A stretch of 64,000 nt of DNA. Source: Ensifer sp. LCM 4579 (lineage in GTDB: Bacteria; Pseudomonadota; Alphaproteobacteria; Rhizobiales; Rhizobiaceae). The stretch's first letter is position 1; the number at the start of each line of letters is the position of its first letter. Position numbers and translations under genes: made by a program. The notes below the pieces were generated by a model. The model was not told the origin of the DNA. It did not search any database and worked only from the letters and a program-made list of their open reading frames with translations. Shown here piece by piece: positions 8,594 to 16,863 of the stretch. Location: positions 267,343-331,342 of the forward strand of contig NZ_MDDV01000059.1 of NCBI RefSeq assembly GCF_001854885.1. Direction: 5' to 3'.

Positions 8594-9295
8594 ATGGCAA
8601 GCAAAGTCGCGATCGTGACGGCAGGTGGCAGCGGCATGGGTGCCGCCGCGGCACGCAGGCTCGCCGCCGAAGGCTACCGGGTGGGGATTCTGTCGTCCTC
8701 CGGCAAGGGCGAAGCGCTCGCCAAGGAACTGGGCGGTCTCGGCGTCACCGGCTCAAATCAGTCGAACGCAGACCTGAAGAGATTCATTGATCTTGCCCAT
8801 TCAAGCTGGGGTCGGATCGATGTCCTCGTCAACAGCGCCGGCCATGGACCGCGCGCGCCGATCGTCGAGATCAGTGACGAAGACTGGCACAGGGGACTGG
8901 ATACCTATCTGATGAACGTCGTCCGCCCGGTGCGGCTGGTCACTCCGATCATGCAGGCCCAGCGGTCGGGCTCGATCATCAATATCTCGACCGCCTGGGC
9001 GTTCGAACCCTCGGAGATGTTTCCGACCTCTGCCGTCTTTCGCGCCGGTCTCGCCGCCTACAGCAAAATTTATGCGGACACTTATGCAAAGGACAATATC
9101 CGCATCAACAACATCCTTCCGGGCTGGATCGACAGCCTGCCGGCAACCGAGTCCCGCCGAGAGAGCGTTCCGATGCAGCGCTACGGTACGAGCGAGGAGA
9201 TCGCCGCGACGGTGGCTTTCCTCGCTTCCGAAGGGGCGGGCTACATCACCGGCCAAAACATACGCGTCGACGGCGGGCTGACGCGTTCCGTCTGA
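8594..9295 (+). CDS. Short-chain dehydrogenase/reductase with atypical active site
   Basis: 233 residues. ATG at 8594 with AAAGGAG six bases upstream. The Rossmann start TAGGSGMGAAAARRLA and the NSAG motif are present, and the C-terminal GAGYITGQNIRVDGG is typical of classical SDRs. The catalytic Ser region (IINIS) is kept. At the YxxxK position (compare YAAAKAGL of FabG) this protein has S-A-V-F-R-A-G-L, so Tyr is replaced by Ser and Lys by Arg. Normal SDR chemistry is doubtful. It may bind NAD(P) or a ligand without reducing it, or use a different mechanism. It stands alone, convergent with the SIR2 gene. Substrate unknown. Confidence 0.85.
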   Translation: MASKVAIVTAGGSGMGAAAARRLAAEGYRVGILSSSGKGEALAKELGGLGVTGSNQSNADLKRFIDLAHSSWGRIDVLVNSAGHGPRAPIVEISDEDWHRGLDTYLMNVVRPVRLVTPIMQAQRSGSIINISTAWAFEPSEMFPTSAVFRAGLAAYSKIYADTYAKDNIRINNILPGWIDSLPATESRRESVPMQRYGTSEEIAATVAFLASEGAGYITGQNIRVDGGLTRSV

Positions 9296-9386
9296 TCCGA
9301 AGCGATCGCGTTCCGTCTGTTGTCAGGTGTCCAAAATCGCTTTAGCGCCCACCCATGGTGAGCGACACGCATGAGGCAAGGCGGGA

Positions 9387-10214
9387 TCATTCCCCCTTGC
9401 AGCCATCCTTGCTGCAGAGATCGCGCATGAAGGCGACAAGTGCATCCTGCGCATCCCGGCCTTCGCCCTTGATCACGCTCACGCCCCAGTTGCTAAGGAC
9501 GGCCTCCTGGACGGGATTGGGCCGGAACATGAAGACATAGGATTGCGGCCGGTCCTTCTCATACCCCGACCGCTGCCAGGTGCTCCAGATGCGGTGAAGC
9601 AGCAGGCGTATGTTGATATCCGACATGCTGTAGCCGACGAAGAGCACCGTGGCGCCGAGCGCATCGCTTCGGAAGCGCACATCGAGAGGTGAGTCGAAGG
9701 ACAGCCTGTTGAAATAGTCCGTTTCGGTCAGCACGAGCGTGTCGTGATCGTCGAAATCGCCATGATATTTAACGATCTGCGTCACCCCCGACGGCGCAGA
9801 AGCGATGTCGCGCGCATGGCTGATTTTCGCATAGGGCTTGCCGTGGATCTCGTAGGCGATTTCGAGATTGGCGTCGTAGTTGGTCGTGTAGATCACCGGA
9901 AAGTCCAACTCGACAATCAGCCGATGCAATTCGGAGTCCCGCACGCGCTCCGGCAATACACGCCACGTCTCGCGCATCCATTCGCAAAGCGCCTCGATGC
10001 TGCCGTGTTCGAGGCGGTAGCACTCGGCGATCGCCTGGTAGGTGATGTTCGGCTCCCGCATCAGCGATGCATCGATGTGCAGGTCCTTCAACATGTGGTC
10101 GACCAAGGTTTTCCAGGAGGGCAGTCCGACACTCATCGATATGCCCGCGCCGGCAAAAAGGACCGCATGCCGGCGTTTCAATGCGGTCGCGATCGCCTCT
10201 ATGTGCTTTTCCAT
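9387..10214 (-). CDS. Stand-alone SIR2-domain protein, possible NADase/defence factor
   Basis: 275 residues; ATG at 10214 with AGGAG six bases upstream. Motifs of the SIR2-like family are clear: VLFAGAGISMSVGLPSW (NAD-binding GAGxS), IYTTNYD, KYHGDFDDHDTLVLTETDY and a LFVGYSMSDINIRLLL helix. This is the SIR2_2-type found in anti-phage NADases and in uncharacterised single-domain proteins, not the CobB deacetylase type: no zinc-binding Cys4 set is visible. No partner gene (TIR, argonaute, HerA or MBL-like) is adjacent, so a solitary NAD-cleaving or NAD-sensing role is inferred. It is divergent from the Gln-rich secreted protein gene. Confidence 0.8.
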   Translation of the reverse strand: MEKHIEAIATALKRRHAVLFAGAGISMSVGLPSWKTLVDHMLKDLHIDASLMREPNITYQAIAECYRLEHGSIEALCEWMRETWRVLPERVRDSELHRLIVELDFPVIYTTNYDANLEIAYEIHGKPYAKISHARDIASAPSGVTQIVKYHGDFDDHDTLVLTETDYFNRLSFDSPLDVRFRSDALGATVLFVGYSMSDINIRLLLHRIWSTWQRSGYEKDRPQSYVFMFRPNPVQEAVLSNWGVSVIKGEGRDAQDALVAFMRDLCSKDGCKGE

Positions 10215-10357
10215 GGTCGCTCCTGCTGGAGCGCTCAACCCGCCGCGCAGCAAGATGTTCCGCGGGTCCACGCCGACGGTACCGCCGCTGAGGAGGGAAC
10301 AAAGCTCATGTCCGCTGGTTGGGATGCGGAAGGGACATTCGAACCGGAGAAAGTTTC

Positions 10358-11011
10358 ATGACAAATATGCTCGTCAAAAGTGCGATTGCCTTGAGTCTCG
10401 GTGTCGCCTGTGGGCCGGCTTTCGCGCAAACGGCCGAGTGTCCTGCCGGAACGGAATGCCCGCAGCCCGGCAGCGGTGCGGAGCAGGGCATGCAGCCGGA
10501 CGCGCAAGGCGGCGCGGCTGGCCAGGAGAGCCAGGCGCAACAGCCCGGGACCGACGCTGCGCAGCAGGAGGGCCAAGCTGGAGCCGAAACTCAGCAAGAG
10601 GGGCAGGCAGGAGCCGAGACGCAGCAGCAGCCTGAGAGCGAAGGGCAGCAGCAGGAGGGCCAGGCCGGCGCCAAGGAGCAGCAGCCCGGGGCCGAGTCTC
10701 AGCAGACTCAGGAAAGCCAGGGAACGGAGCAAACGACAGAGCAGAAGACCGATGTCGACGTGACGGTGGAGCAGAAGACCGAAATCACTCAGGTCATCCG
10801 CGAACAGAAAGTCGAACCGATCGATGTCGACTTCGACGTCTCGGTGGGCACAGCCGTTCCGGAGACAATCAAGGTCAAGCTGCAGCCGGTGCCGCAGCGC
10901 ATCGTGCAGATCGTGCCGGCCTATGAAGGCTATCTGTTCTTCGTGCTGGCGGACGGCCGCATCGTTATCGTCAATCCCTCGACGCTCCAGATCGTGCTGA
11001 TCATCGCTTGA
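10358..11011 (+). CDS. Secreted Gln/Glu-rich repeat protein with DUF1236-like C-terminus
   Basis: 217 residues. ATG at 10358 preceded by GGAGA. A signal peptide (MLVKSAIALSLGVACGPAFA) leads to a disordered region of about 100 residues built from short degenerate repeats around EGQAGAETQQ, rich in Q, E, G and A with almost no hydrophobic residues. The C-terminus (VPETIKVKLQPVPQRIVQIV, YEGYLFFVLADGRIVIVNPS) resembles the DUF1236 beta-hairpin found in many rhizobial periplasmic proteins. Probably periplasmic or cell-envelope associated; function unknown. A strong hairpin follows at 11037-11074. Confidence 0.75.
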   Translation: MTNMLVKSAIALSLGVACGPAFAQTAECPAGTECPQPGSGAEQGMQPDAQGGAAGQESQAQQPGTDAAQQEGQAGAETQQEGQAGAETQQQPESEGQQQEGQAGAKEQQPGAESQQTQESQGTEQTTEQKTDVDVTVEQKTEITQVIREQKVEPIDVDFDVSVGTAVPETIKVKLQPVPQRIVQIVPAYEGYLFFVLADGRIVIVNPSTLQIVLIIA

Positions 11012-11036
11012 TCGATACCCGGTGAAGATGCCTCTG

Positions 11037-11074
11037 CCACAGCGTCGCGCGTTTTCAGACGCGCGGCGCTGTGG
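11037..11074. repeat. RIME-family-like palindrome, possible terminator
   Basis: CCACAGCG and CGCTGTGG form an outer stem enclosing a GCGCGT/ACGCGC inner stem around TTTC. The core matches the palindromic half of the RIME-like elements at 29963 and 39439. It lies 25 bases after a gene end and may stop transcription, although no T-run follows. The rest of the 11012-11227 gap shows nothing further. Confidence 0.6.
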
Positions 11075-11227
11075 CACCTTGAGTTTGCTGCAGCCGGGCC
11101 GGAACAGGAATGCTTGCTTAGATTTCAACCGGAGAGTTTGCGCGCATTCGTGACCTCCAGATCGAGAACTGGTTGGATTCGACTTGCAGTGGAGCGAAGC
11201 GCACCCGCAATTAAGGCTCGTTTCGCC

Positions 11228-12226
11228 CTACTCTACCCGGGGCGTTTCCCCGGCGAGCACCTTTAGGAAGACGTGGCTGTCCACGTTTGCGCCGCTCAGG
11301 ATGAGGCCGACGTTCCTACCGCGCATGGCAGCGCCCTCCTTGAGGAGCGCCGCGAGCGGCGCGGCGCCCGCACCTTCGGCGACATTGTGGGTGGAGCGGA
11401 AGATGAGGCGCATCGCTTCCGCCACCTCGTCGTCGCTGACGGCGACAATGCGGGAAGCGCCCTTCGCATAGATTGCGAAGGCATCTTCCACTGGGATCCG
11501 CACCGCCATGCCGTCCGCGAAGGTCAATGCCGTTTCGCTTTCGAGCAGCCGACCGGCTTCGAAGGAAAGCTTCGCAGCCGGCGCATGTGCGGAGACGACG
11601 CCGATCACTTCCGTCTTCAGGCCCAGCGCCTCGCGCGCGGCAATGACGCCGCAGATCCCAGAGCCGCAGCCGATCGGCACATAGACGGCGTCGAGATCGG
11701 CCACCGCGGTAAAGAGTTCCAGTCCGAATGTCGCGACACCCCGGACGATCTCCTCATGGAAGGGCGGCACGAGAAAATATCCTGTTTCGGCGGCCAGGCG
11801 CCGGGCTTCGGTGCGCGCCTCGTCGAAGTCGCGGCCGAACTCGATGACCTCGCCACCAAACGCGGACATGGCTGCGTTCTTCTCTACGGAATTGCCGTGC
11901 GGGACGACGATCTTGGCGGCAAGACCGGCTGCCCGCGCGGCACGGGCCTGGCTTTGGCCGTGATTGCCGCGCGTCGCCGTGACGATGCCGCTAGCCGCCG
12001 GCCGGCTGCGCCGGAGCCAATCCATGAAGGTGATGCCGCCGCGGACCTTGAAGGCGCCGGCCGGCGTGTGGTTTTCGTGCTTGATCCAAACCGCAGCCCC
12101 GGCTTTTTCGCAAATCTGCGGCCACGAATATTGTGGGGTGGGCGACATATGCCGATAGACGAGTGCGGCGGCCTCTTCGAGGTCCTTGCGTGCGAATAGA
12201 TGCATGCCTTGCTTTCCCTGTTTCAT
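11228..12226 (-). CDS. Threonine/serine dehydratase-like PLP enzyme
   Basis: 332 residues of fold-type II PLP enzyme. Lysine for the Schiff base lies in PAGAFKVRGG, the phosphate-binding glycine loop in PIGCGSGICG, and the C-terminal SGANVD is characteristic. Family chemistry is dehydration of L-threonine or L-serine to 2-oxoacids; related members act on hydroxyaspartate, so the substrate is not fixed. There is no C-terminal ACT regulatory domain, so it is the catabolic short form. A second ATG at 12205 (MHLFARKD) is an equally likely start. It is divergent from an AraC regulator that may control it. Confidence 0.85.
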   Translation of the reverse strand: MKQGKQGMHLFARKDLEEAAALVYRHMSPTPQYSWPQICEKAGAAVWIKHENHTPAGAFKVRGGITFMDWLRRSRPAASGIVTATRGNHGQSQARAARAAGLAAKIVVPHGNSVEKNAAMSAFGGEVIEFGRDFDEARTEARRLAAETGYFLVPPFHEEIVRGVATFGLELFTAVADLDAVYVPIGCGSGICGVIAAREALGLKTEVIGVVSAHAPAAKLSFEAGRLLESETALTFADGMAVRIPVEDAFAIYAKGASRIVAVSDDEVAEAMRLIFRSTHNVAEGAGAAPLAALLKEGAAMRGRNVGLILSGANVDSHVFLKVLAGETPRVE

Positions 12227-12282
12227 AGACGCTAAGTCTCTCTCACGCCGGGGCGGGGGGCGCTTTCAAATTCCTGACGTAA

Positions 12283-13134
12283 ATGAAAGACGGCATCGAT
12301 GGGCGAAGCGTGAAGGGAGCGGCGGCGATGGTGCCGGAGCCGATACGGCGGCAAACGGTCGGGCGCTGGGCGGCGGAACTGCTGCCGCGCCAGCCTTACG
12401 AGGCGCGCTATGTGGCGGATCGCCCGATCCTCGGCTTCACTTTCGAGAGCCAGTCGGGCGTGCATGCCTATGCAAGCGACCGCGTCCGGCCGTTTCGGGC
12501 GGGGCCGAACCGGCTCGCCTACGTGCCGAGAGGCTGCGATGTCTTCTCCCTATCGTCGGCGGGCGGGGAATACCTCGTTCTCACAGGCTTCGAGTTCGAA
12601 GGCACGGGCGCTCCTTTCAGCGATCGGAGCGATTTACCTGCCGTAGCGGCCGCCCATGCTTTGCGGCGCCTGATCCTGAGCGATGTGCCCGATGACCCGC
12701 TCCGCCATGAAGCGCTGATCACTGCGCTCGTGGAGAGGCTGCAATTGCAGGCCGGCCATGCGCCGGATCGGCGCGGCGCCGAGACATGGATGACGGCCGC
12801 TCGTCTGAAATGCATCGACGAGATGATCGAGGCCAGGCTCGGCGGTGCGCTCACGGTGCAGGACCTCGCCGACGCGCTTCGTCTTTCCACCGGCTTCTTC
12901 GCGCGCGCGTTCAAGGCCGCCACGGGCCGCTCGCCCCATGCCTATATCGTCGATCGCCGACTGGCGCGGGCGCGTGCTCTCCTTGCATCAGGTACGAAGG
13001 ACTTGAGCGCAGTCGCCCTTGCCGTCGGCTTTTCCTCGCACGCGCATCTGACGGCGGCTTTTCGTCAAAGGCTGGGGATCAGTCCCAGCGCATTTCGCCG
13101 GAGCCTCGCGGCCGCAGGCGCCGAGCCTTGCTGA
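12283..13134 (+). CDS. AraC-family transcriptional regulator
   Basis: 283 residues. The N-terminal half is a variable sensing domain; the C-terminal 100 residues hold two helix-turn-helix units, the first around LTVQDLADALRLSTGFFARAF and the second around LSAVALAVGFSSHAHLTAAF, ending with the usual LGISPSAFRR. Its start is 56 bases from the divergent dehydratase gene, and such divergent AraC genes normally act on the shared promoter region. A role in controlling amino-acid catabolism is inferred from the neighbour only. Confidence 0.85.
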   Translation: MKDGIDGRSVKGAAAMVPEPIRRQTVGRWAAELLPRQPYEARYVADRPILGFTFESQSGVHAYASDRVRPFRAGPNRLAYVPRGCDVFSLSSAGGEYLVLTGFEFEGTGAPFSDRSDLPAVAAAHALRRLILSDVPDDPLRHEALITALVERLQLQAGHAPDRRGAETWMTAARLKCIDEMIEARLGGALTVQDLADALRLSTGFFARAFKAATGRSPHAYIVDRRLARARALLASGTKDLSAVALAVGFSSHAHLTAAFRQRLGISPSAFRRSLAAAGAEPC

Positions 13135-13140
13135 AACTAT

Positions 13141-13190
13141 CTGGCGGATTCTTGCCGGCGATCGCCGCGAGACTGGCAAGAATCTGCCAG
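13141..13190. promoter_or_regulatory. 16-bp inverted repeat, probable enhancer site for the sigma-54 activator
   Basis: Left arm CTGGCGGATTCTTGCC (13141-13156) and right arm GGCAAGAATCTGCCAG (13175-13190) are inverted copies with one mismatch, 18 bases apart. They lie about 50-100 bases upstream of the sigma-54 promoter, the distance expected for an upstream activator sequence bound by an NtrC/DctD-class dimer. The DctD-like activator is encoded at the end of the same operon. A terminator for the AraC gene is less likely because of the long loop and lack of a T-run. Confidence 0.65.
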
Positions 13191-13239
13191 ATGCTCCGAC
13201 GCGTTTTCTTTCCGCCCTTGCAAATTCAAGCATTTAGAC

Positions 13240-13256
13240 TTGGCCCGCCTCTTGCT
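13240..13256 (+). promoter_or_regulatory. Sigma-54 (-24/-12) promoter of the TAXI-TRAP operon
   Basis: TTGGCCCG-N4-TTGCT, with the -24 GG and -12 GC separated by exactly ten bases as sigma-54 requires. It differs from the consensus YTGGCACG-N4-TTGCW at one position. The start codon of the binding-protein gene is about 70 bases downstream. It agrees with the GAFTGA-bearing activator encoded in the operon. Confidence 0.75.
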
Positions 13257-13327
13257 ACTCTAGGGGTGCGCGGTGCGGTTTCGAGAGAAGTGTTCCGCGC
13301 GGTCATGTATGAACGGGAGGATTTTCT

Positions 13328-14284
13328 GTGAATCGGAAATTGAAACGCGCCGCCATCGCGGCGATTGCAAGCACATCCATCGCGCTTTCCGCGGCTTCCG
13401 CGAAGGCGGACGAATTCATCAACGTACTGACGGGCGGCACCTCCGGCGTCTATTATCCGCTCGGCGTCGCGCTTTCCAAGATCTATGGCGACAAGATCGA
13501 AGGTGCGCGCACGCAGGTGCAGGCGACGAAGGCTTCTGTCGAGAACCTCAATCTGCTGCAGCAGGGTCGCGGAGAGATCGCCTTTGCATTGGGCGATTCC
13601 GTGAAGCTCGCCTGGGATGGCGATACCGAAGCCGGCTTCAAGGCGCCGCTCGACAAATTGCGCGGCATTGCCGCCATCTATCCCAACTACATCCAGATCA
13701 TGGCCTCCAAGGACTCCGGTATCACGACGGTCGCGGATCTCAAGGGCAAGAGTCTCTCTGTCGGCGCACCCAAGTCCGGAACGGAGCTGAATGCGCGCGC
13801 GATCCTCGCCGCGGCCGGCATGAGCTACGACGATCTCGGCAAGACGGAATACCTGCCCTTCGCCGAATCCGTCGAGCTGATGAAGAATCGGCAGCTCGAC
13901 GCGACGCTGCAGTCCGCGGGTCTCGGCGTGTCGTCCTTCAAAGACCTCGCGACCTCCCTTGACGTGCAGATGGTTGCAGTGCCGGAAGAAATCGCCGGCA
14001 AGCTCGGCGCGCCCTATATCGCCGCAACCGTTCCCGCTGGCACCTATCGGGGTCAGGACAGCGACGTGCCGACGGTCGCCGTCGTCAACTTTCTCGTCAC
14101 CCACTCGGGTGTGTCCGACGAGACCGCCTATCAGATGACGAAGCAGCTCTTCGAGAACCTGCCGGCGCTCGTGGCGGCTCATAAGGCGGCGGAGCAAATC
14201 CGTATCGAGGATGCGCTGAAGGGCATGCCGGTGCCTCTCCATCCTGGAGCAGAGCGCTACTACAAGGAAAAGGGCCTGCTCTGA
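13328..14284 (+). CDS. TAXI-family TRAP transporter substrate-binding protein
   Basis: 318 residues starting at a GTG with GGGAGGA seven bases upstream. The signal peptide ends near SAASAKA. The mature start DEFINVLTGGTSGVYYPLG is the signature of TAXI proteins (TRAP-associated extracytoplasmic immunogenic), and GITTVADLKGKSLSVGAPKSG is also conserved. It delivers a carboxylate-type ligand in the periplasm to the fused permease encoded next. First gene of a five-gene operon. Ligand not determinable; a DctBD-like system nearby suggests a C4-dicarboxylate or related acid. Confidence 0.92.
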   Translation: MNRKLKRAAIAAIASTSIALSAASAKADEFINVLTGGTSGVYYPLGVALSKIYGDKIEGARTQVQATKASVENLNLLQQGRGEIAFALGDSVKLAWDGDTEAGFKAPLDKLRGIAAIYPNYIQIMASKDSGITTVADLKGKSLSVGAPKSGTELNARAILAAAGMSYDDLGKTEYLPFAESVELMKNRQLDATLQSAGLGVSSFKDLATSLDVQMVAVPEEIAGKLGAPYIAATVPAGTYRGQDSDVPTVAVVNFLVTHSGVSDETAYQMTKQLFENLPALVAAHKAAEQIRIEDALKGMPVPLHPGAERYYKEKGLL

Positions 14285-14370
14285 TTGCAGAACGGGCGGC
14301 GTCATCCAGCGGCCGTAAGTCGCTGCGGAAATGGCGCCGCCGCGCATGCTCGGATTTTCGGGAGGGATCC

Positions 14371-16488
14371 ATGCACGACGACATCAAGACACACGACCAG
14401 GCAACGGCCGCGGAGCTCAGCAAGCATGACGCCCTGACGCAGGCCTTTCCGAAGACCTGGGACGGGCGGATCCTGTTTGCGATCGCGCTCGCCTTTTCCA
14501 TTTTCCAGATTGCGACCGCTGCGCATCTCGTCGACATGCCGAGCCAGATCGTGCGCGCGGTTCACGTCGGTTTCGTAACGGTTCTTGTCTTTCCCCTACT
14601 GGCGGCGATGGCGGGCCGCGGCGGCGTCGCAAAGGCCATCGCCTGGGGACTTGCACTCCTCGGTGCGTCGGTCGCCTTCTACCAATGCTATGAATATGCC
14701 GACCTGCTCGTGCGCGCCGGCGAACCTCTCCCGCGTGACATCGCCTTCGGCGTCATCGCGCTCGGCGTGGTTTTCGCCGCCGCCTGGGCGCTGATGGGTC
14801 CAGCGCTGCCGATTATCTCCGGCCTGTTCCTCGCCTATAGCCTGTTCGGCGAATATCTTCCGCCACCGCTCGATCACCGCGGCTATGATTTCACCCAGGT
14901 GATCGACCATATGGCCTATGGAACGGAAGGAATCTACGGCATCCCGACCTTCGTTTCATCGACCTATATCTTCCTCTTCATCCTGTTCGGCGCCTTTCTC
15001 GAAAAGGCCGGCATGATCCGCCTCTTCACCGACGTCTCGCTGAGCTTCGTCGGCAGCCGGCGCGGCGGCGCGGCCAAGGTGGCGATCGTCTCGTCCGGCC
15101 TCATGGGCACCATCTCCGGATCCGGTGTCGCGAACGTGGTGACCACCGGTCAGTTCACCATTCCGCTGATGAAGAGCTTCGGCTACCGGCCAGCCTTCGC
15201 CGGTGGCGTCGAGGCGACGGCATCGATGGGCGGACAGCTCATGCCGCCCGTCATGGGTGCGGTGGCCTTCATCATGGCGGAGACGCTCGGGGTCGAGTAT
15301 CACGAGATCGTCAAGGCGGCGATCATCCCGGCCGTCCTCTATTTCGCCTCGGCCTTCTGGATGGTGCATCTGGAAGCGGGCAAACATGGGCTGCTTGGCC
15401 TGCCCAAGGCCGATCTGCCCTCCGCCAGGGCGGCGATTGCCGAACAATGGTATCTCATCCTCCCGCTGGCAGCGCTGGTCTGGCTGTTGTTCTCGGGCTA
15501 CACGCCGCTTTTCGCCGGAACGGTCGGCCTTGCCTTTACGGCGTTGTTGATCCTCGGCAGTTCCATCGCCCTCGGCCTCCCCTCGAATGTCATCCGGATC
15601 CTATTCTGGATCGGTCTCGGCCTGGTGGCGGCCGCATTCTTTCGGTTCGGCATTGGCGTGGTCGTCGGCGCGATGGCGCTGCTGATCGCGGTCAACGCGC
15701 TCTCGAAAGGTGGCCGGGAGACGCTGGCGATGAGCCGCGACGCCCTTGCCGAAGGTGCCAAGACCGCCTTGCCGGTGGCCGTAGCCTGCGCCCTCGTGGG
15801 CATCATCATCGGAACGATGACGCTGACGGGTGCAGCCAATACCTTCGGGCAGTTCATCGTCTCCGTCGGCGGCAAGAGCCTGTTCCTGTCGTTGCTCCTC
15901 ACCATGGTGACCTGTCTCGTGCTCGGCATGGGCATACCGACCATCCCGAACTACATCATCACCTCCTCGATCGCCGGTCCGGCGCTCCTCGAGCTCGGTG
16001 TGCCGCTGATCGTCAGCCATATGTTCGTTTTCTATTTCGGCATACTGGCCGACCTGACGCCGCCGGTCGCGCTTGCCTGCTTCGCGGCGGCCCCGATCGC
16101 GCGCGAAAGCGGACTGAAGATTGCCATCCAGGCCATCAAGGTGGCAGCGGCAGGCTTCGTCATACCCTTCATGGCCGTTTACTCGCCGGCCCTCATGCTG
16201 CAGGATGGCGGCGCCACGGCGATGGCCATCGGCTATCCGGCAGCCGTCGGCTACATCATTTTGAAGACGGGGCTTGCGATCGGCCTCTGGGGGGCAGCGG
16301 TGATCGGCTTCGTCGCGATCCGCCTCGGCGCCGCCGAGCGGCTTCTCGCCGCCGCTGCCGCCTTCACGCTGCTGGCGGCCCTGCCGCTCACTGACGAGAT
16401 CGGCTTTGCGCTGGCGGTCCTGTTCGGACTGATGGTCTGGCGGCGGGCGCGGACGACGGGCGAAAAGCCGTCGGCGAAGGTCGCATGA
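14371..16488 (+). CDS. TRAP transporter fused permease (small and large membrane subunits)
   Basis: 705 residues, very hydrophobic, with about 16-18 membrane segments. The N-terminal quarter corresponds to the small 4TM (DctQ-like) subunit and the rest to the large DctM-like subunit, as is usual in TAXI-type systems. Conserved features include SGSGVANVVTTGQFTIPLMK, ASMGGQLMPPVMGAVAF and GMGIPTIPNYI. It imports substrate using an ion gradient. ATG at 14371 has GGGAGGG upstream. Its stop overlaps the DUF1850 start by four bases. Confidence 0.92.
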   Translation: MHDDIKTHDQATAAELSKHDALTQAFPKTWDGRILFAIALAFSIFQIATAAHLVDMPSQIVRAVHVGFVTVLVFPLLAAMAGRGGVAKAIAWGLALLGASVAFYQCYEYADLLVRAGEPLPRDIAFGVIALGVVFAAAWALMGPALPIISGLFLAYSLFGEYLPPPLDHRGYDFTQVIDHMAYGTEGIYGIPTFVSSTYIFLFILFGAFLEKAGMIRLFTDVSLSFVGSRRGGAAKVAIVSSGLMGTISGSGVANVVTTGQFTIPLMKSFGYRPAFAGGVEATASMGGQLMPPVMGAVAFIMAETLGVEYHEIVKAAIIPAVLYFASAFWMVHLEAGKHGLLGLPKADLPSARAAIAEQWYLILPLAALVWLLFSGYTPLFAGTVGLAFTALLILGSSIALGLPSNVIRILFWIGLGLVAAAFFRFGIGVVVGAMALLIAVNALSKGGRETLAMSRDALAEGAKTALPVAVACALVGIIIGTMTLTGAANTFGQFIVSVGGKSLFLSLLLTMVTCLVLGMGIPTIPNYIITSSIAGPALLELGVPLIVSHMFVFYFGILADLTPPVALACFAAAPIARESGLKIAIQAIKVAAAGFVIPFMAVYSPALMLQDGGATAMAIGYPAAVGYIILKTGLAIGLWGAAVIGFVAIRLGAAERLLAAAAAFTLLAALPLTDEIGFALAVLFGLMVWRRARTTGEKPSAKVA

Positions 16489-16847
16489 GCGCGCTCCTCT
16501 GCATCGTCAGCGGCAAGGCCGTTGCCGTGGCCGCTGGCCTCTTCACCCTCGGCTGGACCCACTCGGTCGAAAGGACCGAGTGGCGGGAGCGCTGGGCGGT
16601 CACGCCCGAGGGTCTCGTTCTCAAGGAGGCTCGGGTGCAGGGCTCGGGTGCGGGCATGGATCCGGGCGAAGGCGCCCGCCGGGTGGGGGCCTGGTGGGTA
16701 TGGACCCCGGACCTGCCGCCGATTCCCGAACTGGTGCTCGCCGCATCCGGGGCGACGACGTCCGGATGGAAGCTTTGTGACCGGGACGGGTGCCGTGAAC
16801 TGGGTGGGCGGAGTGGGGATCCGATCACCTTGAGGCCGTGCGGCTGA
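16485..16847 (+). CDS. DUF1850 protein associated with TAXI-TRAP systems
   Basis: 120 residues, overlapping the permease stop (ATGA). N-terminal hydrophobic stretch (IVSGKAVAVAAGLFTLGW) followed by HSVERTEWRERW and a GSGAGMDPGEGAR motif, characteristic of DUF1850. This family is found almost exclusively beside TAXI-TRAP fused permeases. An accessory role in assembly or coupling of the transporter is inferred; no biochemical function can be named. Confidence 0.85.
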   Translation: MSALLCIVSGKAVAVAAGLFTLGWTHSVERTEWRERWAVTPEGLVLKEARVQGSGAGMDPGEGARRVGAWWVWTPDLPPIPELVLAASGATTSGWKLCDRDGCRELGGRSGDPITLRPCG

Positions 16848-16863
16848 TTACGGTTGAGCTCCC

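Noticed and set aside
13141..13190. Inverted repeat as a simple terminator of the AraC gene
   Set aside because: Long 18-base loop and no T-run; position and partner activator favour an enhancer site.
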